Source: Actinomyces sp. oral taxon 414 (GTDB lineage: Bacteria > Actinomycetota > Actinomycetes > Actinomycetales > Actinomycetaceae). From it: DNA of 64,000 nucleotides. A program made the position numbers and the translations under genes. Below, piece by piece: positions 19,144 through 31,651 of the stretch; position 1 is the stretch's first letter; the number at the start of each line of letters is the position of its first letter. The notes beneath the pieces are model-generated. The model was given only the letters and a program-made list of their open reading frames with translations. It ran no database searches and was not told the DNA's origin. The stretch covers positions 3,720,001 to 3,784,000 of the forward strand of contig NZ_CP012590.1 in the NCBI RefSeq assembly GCF_001278845.1, written 5' to 3'.

Positions 19144-22100
19144 ATGCGCGAGCAACTCTCTTTCGGACAGCGCCGCCTATGGTTCTTGGGGCAGACGGAA
19201 CCCGACTCCCCCGCGTACAACATCCCCCTCGCGGTCCGTCTCGGAGCGGGTCTGGATGTCGGGGCGCTGTCCAGTGCGCTCCTCGACGTCGTCAGGCGTC
19301 ACGAGGTCCTTCGCACGCGACTGCGCGCCGTCGACGGCGAGCCGGTGGCGGATGTCGTCCCCGCCGAAGAGGTCACCTCCATCCTCGACGTGATCGAGGC
19401 GGCGGAGGACGCCGACTCGCTCGTGCGCCGCCTCGCAACAGTCCCATTCGACCTTGCGCACGAGCTGCCGCTGCACGCCCACCTCGTCGCCGAGGGAGAG
19501 GGGTGGATCCTCCTTCTCGTCCTGCACCACATCGCAGCGGACGGCGCGTCCATGGCCCCCCTCGCCCGGGACCTGTCCCTGTTCTATCGCGGGCATCGTG
19601 ACGGAATGTGCGAGAGCCTCCCGGCCCTGCCCGTCCAGTACCGCGATTTCGCCGCCTGGCAGCGCGAGCTCCTGGGCGACGTCGACGACCCGAGATCCCT
19701 TGCTGCGGAGCAGCTCGCGTTCTGGCGCAGGCGCCTGGAGGGGATCCCGGAGGACACCGAGCTCTCTTTGGCCTCGCCCCGCCCGCCGGTGTCCACGGGC
19801 AGGGGATCGCGTGTCCTCGTACCAGTTCCAGCGGACCTGCGTGAGCGTCTCCGCGGTCTTGAGCGACGCCTGGGCTGCACGTCCCAGATGCTCAACCAGG
19901 CGCTCGTCGCCGCCCTCGTCAGCCACTTCGGCGTTGAAGACGCGGTCCTGGGCTCCCAGGTCGGAGGCAGAGACGAGGAGGCGCTCCAGGACCTTGTCGG
20001 ACTCTTCGTCAATACGGTGGTCATGCGCTGCCAGGTGGGGCCCGCGACGACCTTCGCCCAGCTCTGCGCCGCCGCTCGCGAGTCGACGCTGGACGCGATC
20101 GAGCACGCGGACCTGCCCTTCGACGTGCTCGTCAACGAGCTCAGGCCGACGCGGTCCCTGAACCGCCATCCGCTGTTCCAGATCGGTGTCGCGGTCCAGC
20201 GGGGGGCGGACATCGAGCTGGACCTGGGGGTCGCCGCGAGTCCCATCACGGATCTGGACCCGGGCACCGCGCAGTTCGACCTCAACTTCTGTCTGTTTGA
20301 CCGCGATGACGGCAGCAGCGAGATCGAGGTCGAGTTCTCGACCGACGTCTACGACGAGAGCCGGGCCCGCTACCTGGGACGCGCCTGGTGCGAACTGGCG
20401 GCCGGAGCCTGCGCCGCCCCTCATACACCGGTGCGCGAGCTCGGTGTGGTCCCGGAGGACGTCGCATCCGCCGTCGCGGCATGGGGCGTCGGCGGTGACG
20501 CGCCCGCGCCGCGGCGGTACATGGACTTCTTCGACGAGGCGGTGGCTTCGCGTCCGGACGGTGTCGCCCTCGAGGAGGGCGCGTTCCGCCTCACATACGC
20601 GGAGCTCGATGCGAGAGTCGAGGCTCTCGCGCGGAGGCTCCGCGCCGAGGGGGCACGCCCCGGGACCGTTGTCGGGATCTTCATGCCCAAGTGTGTGGAC
20701 GCCGTCGTGGCGATTCTCGCGGTTGGCCGTACGGGCGCGGCCCACCTCGCCATCGACCCGGCCCATCCCGTCGAGCGCATCTCCTACATCCTCGAGGACT
20801 GCGCCCCACTGACCGTCATCACCTCCCCGGATGGTCCCGGTCTTCCAGTCGAATGGCCGGTCCTGGACGTCCGCGGCGCCGACGGGCCGGGGGGCCCAGT
20901 CGTCTGGCCGCGGCCTCCGATGAACGAGATCGCCTACGTCATCTACACGTCCGGATCGACGGGTCGTCCCAAGGGCGTGGAGGTGAGTCATACGGGTCTC
21001 GCCGGCGCCGTCGCCTCACAGGTCCGCGGATTCGCTCTGGATGGTGACCTCCGCCTGCTTCAGCTCGCCTCCTTCAGCTTCGACGTCTCGGTGATCGACA
21101 TGCTCACGGCCTTCGCGGTCGCCGGCACTCTCGTCCTCCCCGGGCCGGACGTCGTCGCCGGCGAAGAGCTCGCCGAGCTCCTGCGCGGACAGCGCATCAC
21201 GTACTGCGAACTGACTCCCTCCCGCTTGCAGAGCCTTGAACCCGGGGCCTTCAGCACTCTGCGCGGCATCAACCTGGGTGGAGAGGCGTGCCCCGCTTCC
21301 CTCGTGCGCAGCTGGCTGGCGACCGGGCGGACCATTCTCAACACCTATGGTCCCACGGAGGTGACAATCACGAGCCTCATGTCCCGGCCGCTCGACGGCG
21401 CTCGCGAGCCGGAGATCGGTCGTCCGACCGACGGTCTCGTCGCCAGGGTGCTCGACGACCGCCTGCGACCCGTGGCACCGGGTGTGCCCGGTGAGCTGTA
21501 CCTCTCCGGCCCGGGGCTCGCCCGCGGGTACCGCCGTCGTCCGGCCCTGACGGCCGCGCGCTTCGTGGCCGATCTCGATGCTCCCGGGGAGCGGATGTAC
21601 CGCACCGGCGACGTCGTTCGATGGAGGGAGGACGGCGGGCTCGAATTCCTCGGTCGGAGCGACGACCAGGTGAAAGTCCGTGGACTGCGCATCGAGCTCG
21701 GCGAGATCGAGTCGGCGATCGCCGCGCTCGACGGCGTCAGGTCCTGCGCGGTCCTCGTACGCGAAGACGTCCCCGGCGACCAGCGGATCGTCGCCTACGT
21801 CGTCGGCGGATTGGACGGCGCGCAGATCCGTCGGGCCCTCGCCCGGAGCCTTCCCAGGTACATGGTTCCGTCGGGAGTCGTGCTCCTGGAGGAGTTGCCG
21901 CTCAACGTCAGCGGCAAACTCGACGTCAGCGCCCTTCCCGCTCCCGGTTCCGCGCCCCCTCGTCAGGGGCGCGCGCCGGCCACGTCGGCGGAACGGGCAG
22001 CGTGCCGCTGTTTCGGGGAGGTTCTCGGCCTTGAGGAGGTTCTCGTCGACGACGACTTCTTCGACCTGGGCGGGCACTCCCTTCTCGCCACACGGCTGGT

Positions 22101-25100
22101 CAGCCGCTGGCCGGAGGCCGTCGGAGGAAGGATTTCGCTACGAGACGTCTTCGAGGCGCCGAGCCCCGCCGCACTGATTGACCGGACCGTCGCCTCCCCC
22201 GATGAGCACCCCATGCTGTCGCCCGTTGCCGGGCGAGGGGAGGTTCCGGCCTCCCCAGCGCAGCGGCGTCTGTGGCTGTTGGGCAGGATCGGTGACAGCG
22301 CCGCCTACAACGTCCCACTCGTCCTGCGGGCGTCGAGCCGGGTGGACGAGGTCGTCCTCCGCCAGGCGATCGGGGATCTCATGACGCGGCATGAGGCTCT
22401 GCGGACGGTGTTCCCGGACGTGGACGGCGCGCCTCTTCAACGAGTTCTCCCCCCTGGGACCCTCGCTCCCGTGGACGTCCGGAGGTGCTCCGCCGCGGCC
22501 GGCTCCGATGAGGCCGCGGCCGTCGTGGACGAGGTCGCGCGCACCGGATTCGACCTGTCCGAGCAGGTGCCCCTGCGCGTGGTCCTCGTCCGCTGCGCGG
22601 ACCATGATCTCATCGTGATCGTCCTGCACCACATCGCGTCCGACGGCTGGTCCCTCGAACTGCTGGCGCGGGACCTCGACCGCGCTGTCACTGTGCGCGA
22701 GGAGGGCCGTGCTCCCGACTGGGAGCCACTCCCCATCCAGTACGCCGACTACACGGAATGGCTGCGGAGGAGGGAGGAACCCGGTGGCCCCGCCGAGGGA
22801 ACCGGTTACTGGCGTCGGGTCCTCGCGAATCTGCCCACCTCCGTCCCGCTGCCCCGGGCGGGCGCCCGTCCGACCCGGCCCACGGGCGCCGGCGCATGGC
22901 TGCCGCTCACCATCGAGGCCAAACTTCACCGTCGTCTCGACAGACTCGGGCGGGAGCACGGCGCGACCACCTTCATGGTGATCCAGGCCGCTCTTGCTCT
23001 CTTGCTGCGCCGCCTGGGCTCCGGAACCGACATCCCCCTCGGCACGATCGTGTCCGGGCGGGAGGAGGCGGCGCTGGCGGACCTCATCGGCCTCTTCGCC
23101 AATACCCTCGTCCTGCGGACGGACGTCTCCGGCGACCCGACCTTCGTCGAACTCCTCGAGCGAGTGCGCGAGACCGATCTGGGGGCCTTCGACCACCAGG
23201 ACGTGCCTTTCGACGCGGTCGTCGAAGAGCTCCAGCCGCAACGGGAACCAGGACTGCACCCGTTGTTCCAGGTGGCGCTCACCGTCATGGCCGAGGAACA
23301 GGAGATCAGCTGGGACCTCGGTTCGTGGGGGACCAGGGTCGTGGACCGCGATACGCGCTTTGCCCGTTTCGACCTCGCCGTCGCGCTGAACGAGCGTCGG
23401 CGGGACGGGCGCCCGATGGGACTGACGGGCGTCATCGAGTACTCCACCGAGTTGTTCGCCGCCGACGACGTTGCCGTGCTCGGCGAGCGGCTCAAGGCGG
23501 TGCTCGTGCAGGTGGCGAAGGCCCCGGACGACAGGCTCTCCGACATCGAGGTCACCTTGCCCGATGAGGAGCGCTGGCTGAGGGACAGCGGTGCGGCCGT
23601 GACCGCGCCGATGACCCTCCCGGAGGTGTTCGCCCGGCAGGTGCGGGCGGCCGACCCCGAGCGTCCCGCCGTCGTGTGCGCCGGCAGGAGTCTCAGCTTC
23701 GCCGAGCTCGACACGAGAAGCGCCCAGTGGGCCCGGCTTCTCACTGAGCGCGGCGTCGGTCGGGAGACCGTCGTGGCCAGCTGCGTACCCCGCTCCGTCG
23801 ACAGCGTCGTGCTCCTTCTGGCGATTATGCGGGCCGGCGGGATCTGGCAACCGCTCGACCCCGCCTACCCCGACGAGCGGATCGGCCGCCTTCTTCGGGA
23901 CTCGGGCGCCTCCCTGGTTCTCTGCCCGGGCAAGGAGGGGGGCCGCTTCGACATTCCCGTGCTCGCGGTCGACGCCCCGGACACCGCCTCGCTGCTCGCG
24001 AGGGCCGCTGCCGAGCCCGCCGGCCCGTGCGGTGCCGACGCGGGCGCCTACATCATCCACACCTCGGGCTCGACGGGTCGGCCGAAGGGAGTCCTCGTCA
24101 GTCACGCCGGCATCACCGGCCTCGCCCAGGAGTACGCGGTCTATGGCATCGCTCCGGGGAGCATCGTGATGCAGTTCGCCTCCCACAGCTTCGACGGCGC
24201 CCTGTGGGAGATGGGGGCCTGCCTCCTGGCCGGGGCGACCATGCTCATGGCCGATGACGGGGAGCGCCTGCTCGGGGCGGACTTCCGTGCACTCCTGTCC
24301 CGCTGCACGCACGCGGCGCTCACGCCGGCCACCGTCCTCGCGCTCGGCGCTGATGCCATCCCCGACGGGATCGCACTGATCCTCGCGGGGGAGGCCTTTC
24401 CGACACGGCTCATTGACGAACTCGCCGGACGAGTGCGCCTGTTCAACGTCTACGGACCCACGGAGACGACGACGGACGTCACCCACCACCAGGTCCGCCT
24501 CGACGACACCGAGCCGGTGCCGATCGGTCGTCCCTCCCCGGGCAAGGAGGTCCTCGTACTCGACGAGTTCCTCTCGCCCGTGCCCGTGGGCGTCGTCGGC
24601 GAGCTTTACGTGGGAGGACGCTCGCTCGCCCGGGGCTACCTCCGTCGTGCGGGCCTGACCTCATCTCGCTTCGTGGCCGATCCGGCAGGGGGAGGCGGGC
24701 GCCTCTACCGCACCGGAGACCTCGTCATGCGCGGGCCCGACGGCGCGCTGCGCTTCATGGGACGCAGCGATGACCAGGTCAAAATCCGCGGTTTCCGGAT
24801 CGAGCTCGGCGAGGTCGAAGCCGCGCTGCGGGACGTCCACGGGGTCGTGGCGGCGGCGGCGAGCGTGCGTACGGACCTGGGTCCCGATGCCGTTCTCGTC
24901 GGCTACGTCGTCGGTGATGTCGATGCCCGGGCCGTCCGCTCCGCCCTGGCCCGGAGGCTCCCGCGTCAGGCCGTCCCGAGCTCCGTCGTGGTGGTGGAGG
25001 ACATGCCGCTGACGGCCAACGGCAAGATCGATCGGCGGAGGCTGCCCGCACCGGTCCTCACCGGGCACGGGGGCTCCACCCCCACGACCCCGGAGGAGGC

Positions 25101-28100
25101 CGTGGTCTGCGACACCGTGGCCGAGGTCGTCGGGGTGCCGGTGGTCCACACCGACGACAACTTCTTCGACCTGGGAGGGCACTCCCTGCTCGCGGCGCGA
25201 CTGGTCAGCCGGCTGCGCGAGAAGGGCTTGGGCCTCACCGTCGCCGACGTCTTCGCGAATCCTGTCATCGGGTCGTGGGCTGTTCGCATGGAACCGGCGG
25301 AGCCCGCCGGAGCCGTACCCGTTCTTCCCCGGCCCGCGGACGGGATGCTGCCGGCGTCCGCCGCGCAACGGCGCCTCTGGCTCGAGCAGGACCTCGTCGC
25401 CGACGCCTCGGCGTACAACTTCCCGGTCCTGCTCGATGTCGACGCGCTCGACGAACGGGTTCTCGCCGCTGCCGTCGGCGACGTGGTTTCGCGCCACGAG
25501 GCTCTCCGGACGACCATTGTGGAGCGCGACGGCTCGCCCTGGCAGCGGATCCTCGCGCCGGAGCGCGCGAGGAGCCTCGTGCCGACCACGATCACCGTGG
25601 CGACTGAAGACGAGGAGCTGCATGCGCTCCTCGCCGCACCGCTGGCCATTGACGAGGGGCTGCCCCTGCGCGTGGTTGTCCTGCCACGGGCCCGGGGCGC
25701 TGCGAGGCTCGCGCTCGTCCTTCATCACGTGGCGGTCGACGGACTGTCCATGGGGCCGCTCCTGAGGGACCTGTCCGACGCGTACGGAGCCCGACTGCGC
25801 GGGAAGGCCCCCTCGTGGGAGGCCGTCCTCCAGCCGGCGGACTGGGCCGCAGCCCAGGAGGAGCGCCTCGGAGACGTGAACGATGCGGCCTCTCTCGCCG
25901 CGCACGAGTCGGTGTGGTGGAGCCGGCGGCTGGCCGATGCCCCGCCTGCGTCAGGCCTGCCTCCGCGCCGCGCGAGCGGGCCCGTGAGGCAAGGGGCCGA
26001 GCTCGTGCGCAGGGTGCTGCCCGACGAGGTCCTGAGAGGCCTTCAGCGCCTGGCCCGTTCCGGGGGGACCACCCTGTTCATGGTGGTGCACGCTGCAGTC
26101 GCGGCTCTGCTCGCGCGCCTCGGCGCAGGATCGGACCTCGTGCTCGGCACCGTCAGCGGGGGGCGGGACCACCCGGCCCTCGACGAGAGCGTCGGCTTCT
26201 TCGTCAATCCGGTCCCCCTGCGAACCGAGCTGAAGGGGAACCCCGCCTTCGCCGACTGGTTGGAGGCGGTGAGCCGCGAGGACTCCGAGGCCCTGGAACA
26301 CGCCTCCCTCCCCTTCGACGACGTCGTTGCGGCGCTCCGTTGCGAGCGCGTCCCGGGCTCCCACCCGGTCTTCCAGACGATGCTCACCACCCTCGCCGAA
26401 CAGGGGCCCCGAAGCACTCGCATCCCCTTCGGGGACGGCTTCGCCCACCTGGTCGACGAGGGGACGGCCAGCATGAAGTACGACATGGCCATGGCCTTCG
26501 GCCCGGTGCCCGACGGTCTGGCGATCGAGGCGGAGTTCATCACCCCCTTGTACGACGCCGAGCTCGTCGAATCCTTCGTCGAGCGACTGCTCTCCGTCCT
26601 GAGCCAGGTGGCCGTCTCCCCCGATACGCGTGTAGGCGATCTCGACGTCCTGCTGCCGGGCGAAGAAGAGCGCGTGCGCGGGTTCGGCGCGGGCGCACCG
26701 TCAGGGGAGTCGACGCCGCCGATGCCGATGGGCCTGGACGACATCTTCGCGGCGGCCCGTGAGCGGGCGGGCGACCGCGCCGAGGCGGTGCGCGCGGATC
26801 GGAACCTGACTTACGGCGAACTCGACCTGGAGAGCCGCGCCTGGGCGCACCGCCTGGTCTCCGCCGGCGTCCGCCCCGGTGACGTCGTCGGCGTGTGCGT
26901 GCCGCGGAGCGCGGACATGGTGGTGGCCGTCCTCGCCGTGGCCCGGGCGGGCGCCGTGATGCTGCCACTGGACGCCGCGTACCCCGCGGAGCGCCTCCGG
27001 TACATCACCTCCGACGCGTCTCCGCGGCTCGTCCTCGCCCGGGGCCAGGGCGTGTCCGCGATGACGGCATGCGCGGCGCCCGTCCTTGCGATGGAATCTC
27101 ACGACCCCGGCTGCTGCGAGGTTCCCGCCCCTGCGCGCGCCGCGGAGGACGCCGCCTATCTGATCTACACCTCCGGCTCGACGGGAGCGCCCAAGGGCGT
27201 GCGGGTGACGAGAAGGGGCTTGGGTGTCTTCGCGCGGGCCCTCACCGCCCGGATAGGCGGGTGGAGCGGGATGCGGGTTCTCCAGGCGGCCTCGCTCTCC
27301 TTCGACGCGGCCGTCATGGAGCTGTGCATGGCCTGGGGCTGTGGCGGCTGCCTCGTCGTGCCCGAACCTGGTCCACTTGTCGGGGTTGAGCTCAGTGAGG
27401 TGCTCTCCACGGTCGACGCGGCGTTGCTGACACCCAGCGTCCTGTCCACCCTGGCCGCTCCGCCTGACGGGCTGCCGGTACTCATCGCCGGAGCGGAAGC
27501 ACTCGGAGCGGAGCTCGTCGAACGCTTCTCGACCGGCCGGCGCATGTACAACGCGTACGGTCCCACCGAGGCCACGATTGCGGTCGCCGTCGAAGGCCCG
27601 CTGACCCCGACGGGGCTGACCCCGCCGATCGGGTCCCCGCTCGGAGCCGCCAGACTCGTCGTTCTGGACGACTACCTGCGCCCTGCTCCCCCGGGCGTCC
27701 CGGGAGAGCTGTACGTCGGCGGCCCGGGATTGGCCGAGTGCTACCTCGGTCGGCCCGGTCTCACCGCCAGTCGCTTCATCGCCGACCCGATGGGAGCGGG
27801 CACCCTCCTGTACCGTACGGGCGACGTCGTTCGTTGGGATGAGACCGGTCGTCTGCACTACATCGGCCGAAGCGACCACCAGGTCAAGATCCGGGGCTTC
27901 CGCATCGAGCTCGGTGAGATCGAGAACTGCCTGCGCTCGGTCCCGGGAGTCGACGCCGCCATCGTCCGGCAGACGCCGATGGTGCCGAACCGTCTCGTTG
28001 CCTATGTCACGGGCGGGCGGGCCGACGTCGAGGAGATCCGCCGCCACGCGGAGCGCGAGCTTCCCGCCCACATGGTTCCCGGGGCCGTCATCGTCCTCGA

Positions 28101-31100
28101 CGAGCTGCCCCTCACGCCCAACGGGAAGCTCGACGTCCGGGCTCTGCCGGCCCCCGCCCCCGACCACGGGGCGACCGGGAAGGCCGCGACGCCTACCGAA
28201 GCGCTCGTGTGCGAGGTCTTTGCACGTGTGCTCGGCGTCGAAACCGTCGGCCCGGAGGACGACTTCTTCACCCTCGGGGGCCACTCGCTCCTTGCGGCCC
28301 AGATCGTCGCAGCCCTGAGGGGTTCCGCCGGCGGGCTGAAGCTCCGCGACGTCTTCGATGCCCCCACTCCGCGGGCGCTTGCGCGCAGTATCGACGACGC
28401 GGACGACCTGGCGCGCGCCGCCGCAATCACGCACCGACAGCGGCCGGACCGCCTTCCCGCCTCCTTCGCCCAGCAACGGCTCTGGACGCTCGTGCAGATC
28501 GACGGCCCCTCCTCGACCTACAATATCCCGCTGGTTTCGCGGTTGCGCGGGGCACTGGATGTCAGGGCGCTCGGAGAGGCGCTGCGGGATGTCGTCGAGC
28601 GGCACGAGACCCTGCGCACCGTCCTCGTCCCCGTGGACGGGCTCCCGTGCCAGCGCCTCCTTCCGCTGCCCGAGGTCGAGGAATTGTGCACGGTTCGTCA
28701 TGTGCGGGAGATGACGGCCGACGAACGTCACGACCTGGTCCAGGAGCTGAGCGGACACGTTTTCGACATCTCCTCCGACATCCCCGTCCACCTGTGGTTG
28801 CTCGAGGAGGACAGCACCAGCCACATCGCAGTGCTCGTCATGCACCACATCGCCGGTGACGGGCTGTCGATGGGGCCTCTCGTCGGTGACCTGCAGCGAG
28901 CCTACGAGGCGCGACGGAGGGGAGAACGGCCGCAGTGGACCCCTCTGAGGATCGACTACGCGGACTACACGATCTGGCAGCACGAGCAGCTCGGTCGGGG
29001 CGACGCCGTGCAGGACGCACTGACCTGGTGGACGAAGACCCTGTCCGGGCTGCCCGAGGAGACCCGGCTCCCCGGTCCTGCCTTCATGCCGGTGCCCGGA
29101 TACCGGCGCTCGCGGACCGTCGAGCGGCGTCTCGGTTCTGGCCCGCTGAGGCGCCTCAAGGCACTCGCGGCGGAGCACGGCGCCTCGGTCTTCATGATCT
29201 GCCACGGCGCCGTCGCCGTCACGCTGCAGAGAATGGGCGCCGGCGACGACCTCGCCCTCGGCACCGTGACGACGGGACGGGATGCGGGCGACCTCGAACC
29301 CCTCGTCGGGTTCTTCGCCAACACCTTGGTGATCCGTCACGACCTGCGCGGGACTCCGGATGTTGCGACGGTGGTCGAACGCTCCAAGTCGTCTTTCCTG
29401 GATGCTCTCGACCACGCCTTCGCGCCCTTCGACATGGTGGTTGACGCCGTTGCGCCGAGCCGGGCCCCGGGCAGGCATCCACTGTTCCAGGTCATGGTCT
29501 CCCACCTGTCCGAGAGTGGGGGATCTGCAGCCGGCCTGACGCTGCCCGGTCTGAGCGGTGAGGACCTCGTTCCGGACTCGATGGGGGCCAAGTTCGATCT
29601 CAGCCTCAGCATCGGCGAGGTCAGCGGGCGGGAAGGCGAAGAGCTCACGCTCCAGCTCGAGTACGCCGCGGACCGCTTCGACGAGAAGACCGCCCGGGCG
29701 CTGCTGCGGAGGATCGACCGGGTCTTGACCGCCTTCGGCGACGATCCCGCTCAACCAGTCCACCGGATCGAGATCCGTGACAAGGACGAGCGCGACCATG
29801 CGGTCCAGCGGGGCCCCGAGCCCTCCGCGCCCTGCACCTTCGCGGACCTCTTCGGCGCGGCCGTCGATCTGGATCCCGACCATCCTGCCGTCCGGTGCGG
29901 CGAGGACGTGCTCAGTTACGCCGATCTCGATGCCGCGTCGAACCGATTCGCCCGATGGCTCATCAGCCGCGGGATCGGCGCCGAGGACATAGTGGCCCTG
30001 GGTCTCCGCAAGTCCGTGCGCGCAGTCGTCGCGATCATCGGCGTGCAGAAGGCGGGAGCCGCCTATGTCCCCGTCGATCCCGACTACCCCGGTGAGAGGA
30101 TCGCCTACATCCTCCAGGACGCCGCGCCTGCACTCGTCCTCACGACAGCGGCGGACTCCGCCTCCTTCCCCGGGGCGATCGTCCTGGATGACCCGGTGAC
30201 GGAGGAGGCCCTCGGCGCAATGCGGGAACGGGCGGTGCGATCCGACGAGCTGAGGGTGACGGCGAGCCCAGACCATCCCAGCTACCTCATCTACACGTCG
30301 GGCTCGACAGGACGCCCCAAGGGCGTTCTCGTCACCCATCGAGGCCTGCGGGCGCTCGCACAGTCGCAGGCACGGGGACTGGGGGCGGGGCCCGACGAGA
30401 CCATGCTCCAGTTCGCCTCGTTCAGTTTCGACGCCTCCGTGCTCGAGATGACGATGGCACTCTTCCACGGGGCCTGTCTGGTCGTGGTCCCGGAGGAGCT
30501 GAGGACGATGGGCGTCGAGCTGGGGCGGTACCTGCAGCGTCACGCGGTTCGTCGGGCGATGCTCGTGCCGACCGCCCTGCGGACCCTGCCCGAGGGGATT
30601 CTCCCGGAGACGATGACCACCCTCATGCTCGGCGGCGAAGAGCTCCCTGCCTCCCAGGTGGTGGGCGAGGTGAGCGGACGCCGGGTCTACAACCTCTACG
30701 GACCCACGGAGACAACGGTCGATGTCACCCGTCACCGGGTCGTCGGCGATGAGACGGGCACCGTCCCCATTGGCGAGGTCGTGCACGGCCTGTCCTCGGT
30801 GGTCCTCGACGAGTACCTGCAACCAGTGCCGCCCGGCGTTGTCGGAGAGCTCTACGTCAGCGGGGTCGGCCTGGCTCGGGGCTACCACCGGCGCCCGGGT
30901 CTGACCGCGTCGAGATTCGTGGCGGCGATCTGGGGTCCGGCAGGCTCGGTGATGTATCGCACAGGCGATCTCGTGCGTCTCCGGACCGACGGCGAGTACG
31001 ACTTCGTCAGTCGAAGCGACCGGCAGGTCAAGATCCGCGGCTTCCGCGTCGAGCCGGGGGAGATCGAGCAGACGATGCGCCGGCTCCCGGGTGTTCTCGA

Positions 31101-31602
31101 TGCGCACGTGGAGGCTCGGGACGTGGCCGCCGGTGACATCAGGTTGGCGTCCTGGATCGCCGTGCGCAGTCCGAAGGACTTCGACATCGGGGCCTGCGTG
31201 CGGGCGCTGAGGGCGATGCTGCCCGAGCACGCGGTGCCCGCGTCGATCGTGACGTTGGAAGAGTTCCCGATCACGGCCCACGGGAAGCTCGACCCCTCCC
31301 ACCTGCCCGCGCCCCAGTGGGCCGGGGCGCAGGAACGGGTCGAGCCCGAGGAGGGGGTTGAGACGGTCCTCGCCGAGATCTGGGAAGAGGTCTTCGCCGA
31401 CGGCCGATCCGTTGGTGCGCTTGACAATTTCTTCGACACGGGAGGGAACTCGCTCCTCGCCGCCAGAGTGGTGGCCTGCGTCGACGAACGGCTCGATCTC
31501 GCTCTGCCCGTGCGAGTCGTCTTCGAAACCCCCGTGCTCCGCGACCAGGCCTCCGTCCTGGAGGACCTGCTCCTCGCCGATATCGACGACGGGCTCGCCT
31601 GA
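19144..31602 (+). CDS. NRPS 2: four C-A-T modules
   Basis: A 4152-aa synthetase that adds residues 4-7. Condensation motifs are HHIAADG (128), HHIASDG (1162), HHVAVDG (2194) and HHIAGDG (3234), all with the second His intact. A3 motifs (TSGSTG) are at 602, 1640, 2676 and 3718. Carrier serines are Ser979, Ser2014, Ser3048 and Ser4103; the last is in TGGNS. Specificity codes read by eye are DVIENGTIT, DGWAIAVTD, DAMLIGAIA and DALMMGLVD, each completed by the A10 Lys. Glu at position 278 of module 4 hints at a basic residue and the module 5 code resembles aromatic pockets; neither is firm. No epimerase domains are present. ATG 19144 follows GAAGGA. It ends 49 nt before NRPS 3. Confidence 0.97.
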   Translation: MREQLSFGQRRLWFLGQTEPDSPAYNIPLAVRLGAGLDVGALSSALLDVVRRHEVLRTRLRAVDGEPVADVVPAEEVTSILDVIEAAEDADSLVRRLATVPFDLAHELPLHAHLVAEGEGWILLLVLHHIAADGASMAPLARDLSLFYRGHRDGMCESLPALPVQYRDFAAWQRELLGDVDDPRSLAAEQLAFWRRRLEGIPEDTELSLASPRPPVSTGRGSRVLVPVPADLRERLRGLERRLGCTSQMLNQALVAALVSHFGVEDAVLGSQVGGRDEEALQDLVGLFVNTVVMRCQVGPATTFAQLCAAARESTLDAIEHADLPFDVLVNELRPTRSLNRHPLFQIGVAVQRGADIELDLGVAASPITDLDPGTAQFDLNFCLFDRDDGSSEIEVEFSTDVYDESRARYLGRAWCELAAGACAAPHTPVRELGVVPEDVASAVAAWGVGGDAPAPRRYMDFFDEAVASRPDGVALEEGAFRLTYAELDARVEALARRLRAEGARPGTVVGIFMPKCVDAVVAILAVGRTGAAHLAIDPAHPVERISYILEDCAPLTVITSPDGPGLPVEWPVLDVRGADGPGGPVVWPRPPMNEIAYVIYTSGSTGRPKGVEVSHTGLAGAVASQVRGFALDGDLRLLQLASFSFDVSVIDMLTAFAVAGTLVLPGPDVVAGEELAELLRGQRITYCELTPSRLQSLEPGAFSTLRGINLGGEACPASLVRSWLATGRTILNTYGPTEVTITSLMSRPLDGAREPEIGRPTDGLVARVLDDRLRPVAPGVPGELYLSGPGLARGYRRRPALTAARFVADLDAPGERMYRTGDVVRWREDGGLEFLGRSDDQVKVRGLRIELGEIESAIAALDGVRSCAVLVREDVPGDQRIVAYVVGGLDGAQIRRALARSLPRYMVPSGVVLLEELPLNVSGKLDVSALPAPGSAPPRQGRAPATSAERAACRCFGEVLGLEEVLVDDDFFDLGGHSLLATRLVSRWPEAVGGRISLRDVFEAPSPAALIDRTVASPDEHPMLSPVAGRGEVPASPAQRRLWLLGRIGDSAAYNVPLVLRASSRVDEVVLRQAIGDLMTRHEALRTVFPDVDGAPLQRVLPPGTLAPVDVRRCSAAAGSDEAAAVVDEVARTGFDLSEQVPLRVVLVRCADHDLIVIVLHHIASDGWSLELLARDLDRAVTVREEGRAPDWEPLPIQYADYTEWLRRREEPGGPAEGTGYWRRVLANLPTSVPLPRAGARPTRPTGAGAWLPLTIEAKLHRRLDRLGREHGATTFMVIQAALALLLRRLGSGTDIPLGTIVSGREEAALADLIGLFANTLVLRTDVSGDPTFVELLERVRETDLGAFDHQDVPFDAVVEELQPQREPGLHPLFQVALTVMAEEQEISWDLGSWGTRVVDRDTRFARFDLAVALNERRRDGRPMGLTGVIEYSTELFAADDVAVLGERLKAVLVQVAKAPDDRLSDIEVTLPDEERWLRDSGAAVTAPMTLPEVFARQVRAADPERPAVVCAGRSLSFAELDTRSAQWARLLTERGVGRETVVASCVPRSVDSVVLLLAIMRAGGIWQPLDPAYPDERIGRLLRDSGASLVLCPGKEGGRFDIPVLAVDAPDTASLLARAAAEPAGPCGADAGAYIIHTSGSTGRPKGVLVSHAGITGLAQEYAVYGIAPGSIVMQFASHSFDGALWEMGACLLAGATMLMADDGERLLGADFRALLSRCTHAALTPATVLALGADAIPDGIALILAGEAFPTRLIDELAGRVRLFNVYGPTETTTDVTHHQVRLDDTEPVPIGRPSPGKEVLVLDEFLSPVPVGVVGELYVGGRSLARGYLRRAGLTSSRFVADPAGGGGRLYRTGDLVMRGPDGALRFMGRSDDQVKIRGFRIELGEVEAALRDVHGVVAAAASVRTDLGPDAVLVGYVVGDVDARAVRSALARRLPRQAVPSSVVVVEDMPLTANGKIDRRRLPAPVLTGHGGSTPTTPEEAVVCDTVAEVVGVPVVHTDDNFFDLGGHSLLAARLVSRLREKGLGLTVADVFANPVIGSWAVRMEPAEPAGAVPVLPRPADGMLPASAAQRRLWLEQDLVADASAYNFPVLLDVDALDERVLAAAVGDVVSRHEALRTTIVERDGSPWQRILAPERARSLVPTTITVATEDEELHALLAAPLAIDEGLPLRVVVLPRARGAARLALVLHHVAVDGLSMGPLLRDLSDAYGARLRGKAPSWEAVLQPADWAAAQEERLGDVNDAASLAAHESVWWSRRLADAPPASGLPPRRASGPVRQGAELVRRVLPDEVLRGLQRLARSGGTTLFMVVHAAVAALLARLGAGSDLVLGTVSGGRDHPALDESVGFFVNPVPLRTELKGNPAFADWLEAVSREDSEALEHASLPFDDVVAALRCERVPGSHPVFQTMLTTLAEQGPRSTRIPFGDGFAHLVDEGTASMKYDMAMAFGPVPDGLAIEAEFITPLYDAELVESFVERLLSVLSQVAVSPDTRVGDLDVLLPGEEERVRGFGAGAPSGESTPPMPMGLDDIFAAARERAGDRAEAVRADRNLTYGELDLESRAWAHRLVSAGVRPGDVVGVCVPRSADMVVAVLAVARAGAVMLPLDAAYPAERLRYITSDASPRLVLARGQGVSAMTACAAPVLAMESHDPGCCEVPAPARAAEDAAYLIYTSGSTGAPKGVRVTRRGLGVFARALTARIGGWSGMRVLQAASLSFDAAVMELCMAWGCGGCLVVPEPGPLVGVELSEVLSTVDAALLTPSVLSTLAAPPDGLPVLIAGAEALGAELVERFSTGRRMYNAYGPTEATIAVAVEGPLTPTGLTPPIGSPLGAARLVVLDDYLRPAPPGVPGELYVGGPGLAECYLGRPGLTASRFIADPMGAGTLLYRTGDVVRWDETGRLHYIGRSDHQVKIRGFRIELGEIENCLRSVPGVDAAIVRQTPMVPNRLVAYVTGGRADVEEIRRHAERELPAHMVPGAVIVLDELPLTPNGKLDVRALPAPAPDHGATGKAATPTEALVCEVFARVLGVETVGPEDDFFTLGGHSLLAAQIVAALRGSAGGLKLRDVFDAPTPRALARSIDDADDLARAAAITHRQRPDRLPASFAQQRLWTLVQIDGPSSTYNIPLVSRLRGALDVRALGEALRDVVERHETLRTVLVPVDGLPCQRLLPLPEVEELCTVRHVREMTADERHDLVQELSGHVFDISSDIPVHLWLLEEDSTSHIAVLVMHHIAGDGLSMGPLVGDLQRAYEARRRGERPQWTPLRIDYADYTIWQHEQLGRGDAVQDALTWWTKTLSGLPEETRLPGPAFMPVPGYRRSRTVERRLGSGPLRRLKALAAEHGASVFMICHGAVAVTLQRMGAGDDLALGTVTTGRDAGDLEPLVGFFANTLVIRHDLRGTPDVATVVERSKSSFLDALDHAFAPFDMVVDAVAPSRAPGRHPLFQVMVSHLSESGGSAAGLTLPGLSGEDLVPDSMGAKFDLSLSIGEVSGREGEELTLQLEYAADRFDEKTARALLRRIDRVLTAFGDDPAQPVHRIEIRDKDERDHAVQRGPEPSAPCTFADLFGAAVDLDPDHPAVRCGEDVLSYADLDAASNRFARWLISRGIGAEDIVALGLRKSVRAVVAIIGVQKAGAAYVPVDPDYPGERIAYILQDAAPALVLTTAADSASFPGAIVLDDPVTEEALGAMRERAVRSDELRVTASPDHPSYLIYTSGSTGRPKGVLVTHRGLRALAQSQARGLGAGPDETMLQFASFSFDASVLEMTMALFHGACLVVVPEELRTMGVELGRYLQRHAVRRAMLVPTALRTLPEGILPETMTTLMLGGEELPASQVVGEVSGRRVYNLYGPTETTVDVTRHRVVGDETGTVPIGEVVHGLSSVVLDEYLQPVPPGVVGELYVSGVGLARGYHRRPGLTASRFVAAIWGPAGSVMYRTGDLVRLRTDGEYDFVSRSDRQVKIRGFRVEPGEIEQTMRRLPGVLDAHVEARDVAAGDIRLASWIAVRSPKDFDIGACVRALRAMLPEHAVPASIVTLEEFPITAHGKLDPSHLPAPQWAGAQERVEPEEGVETVLAEIWEEVFADGRSVGALDNFFDTGGNSLLAARVVACVDERLDLALPVRVVFETPVLRDQASVLEDLLLADIDDGLA

Positions 31603-31651
31603 CCTCCTCCGCCGTCGTTACCCGACCGACACCCGATCCGAAAGAAGAGTT

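Noticed and set aside
26701..31302. Minus-strand ORF of 1533 aa opposite NRPS 2
   Set aside because: It mirrors the NRPS coding phase; long antisense ORFs are expected in such GC-rich genes.
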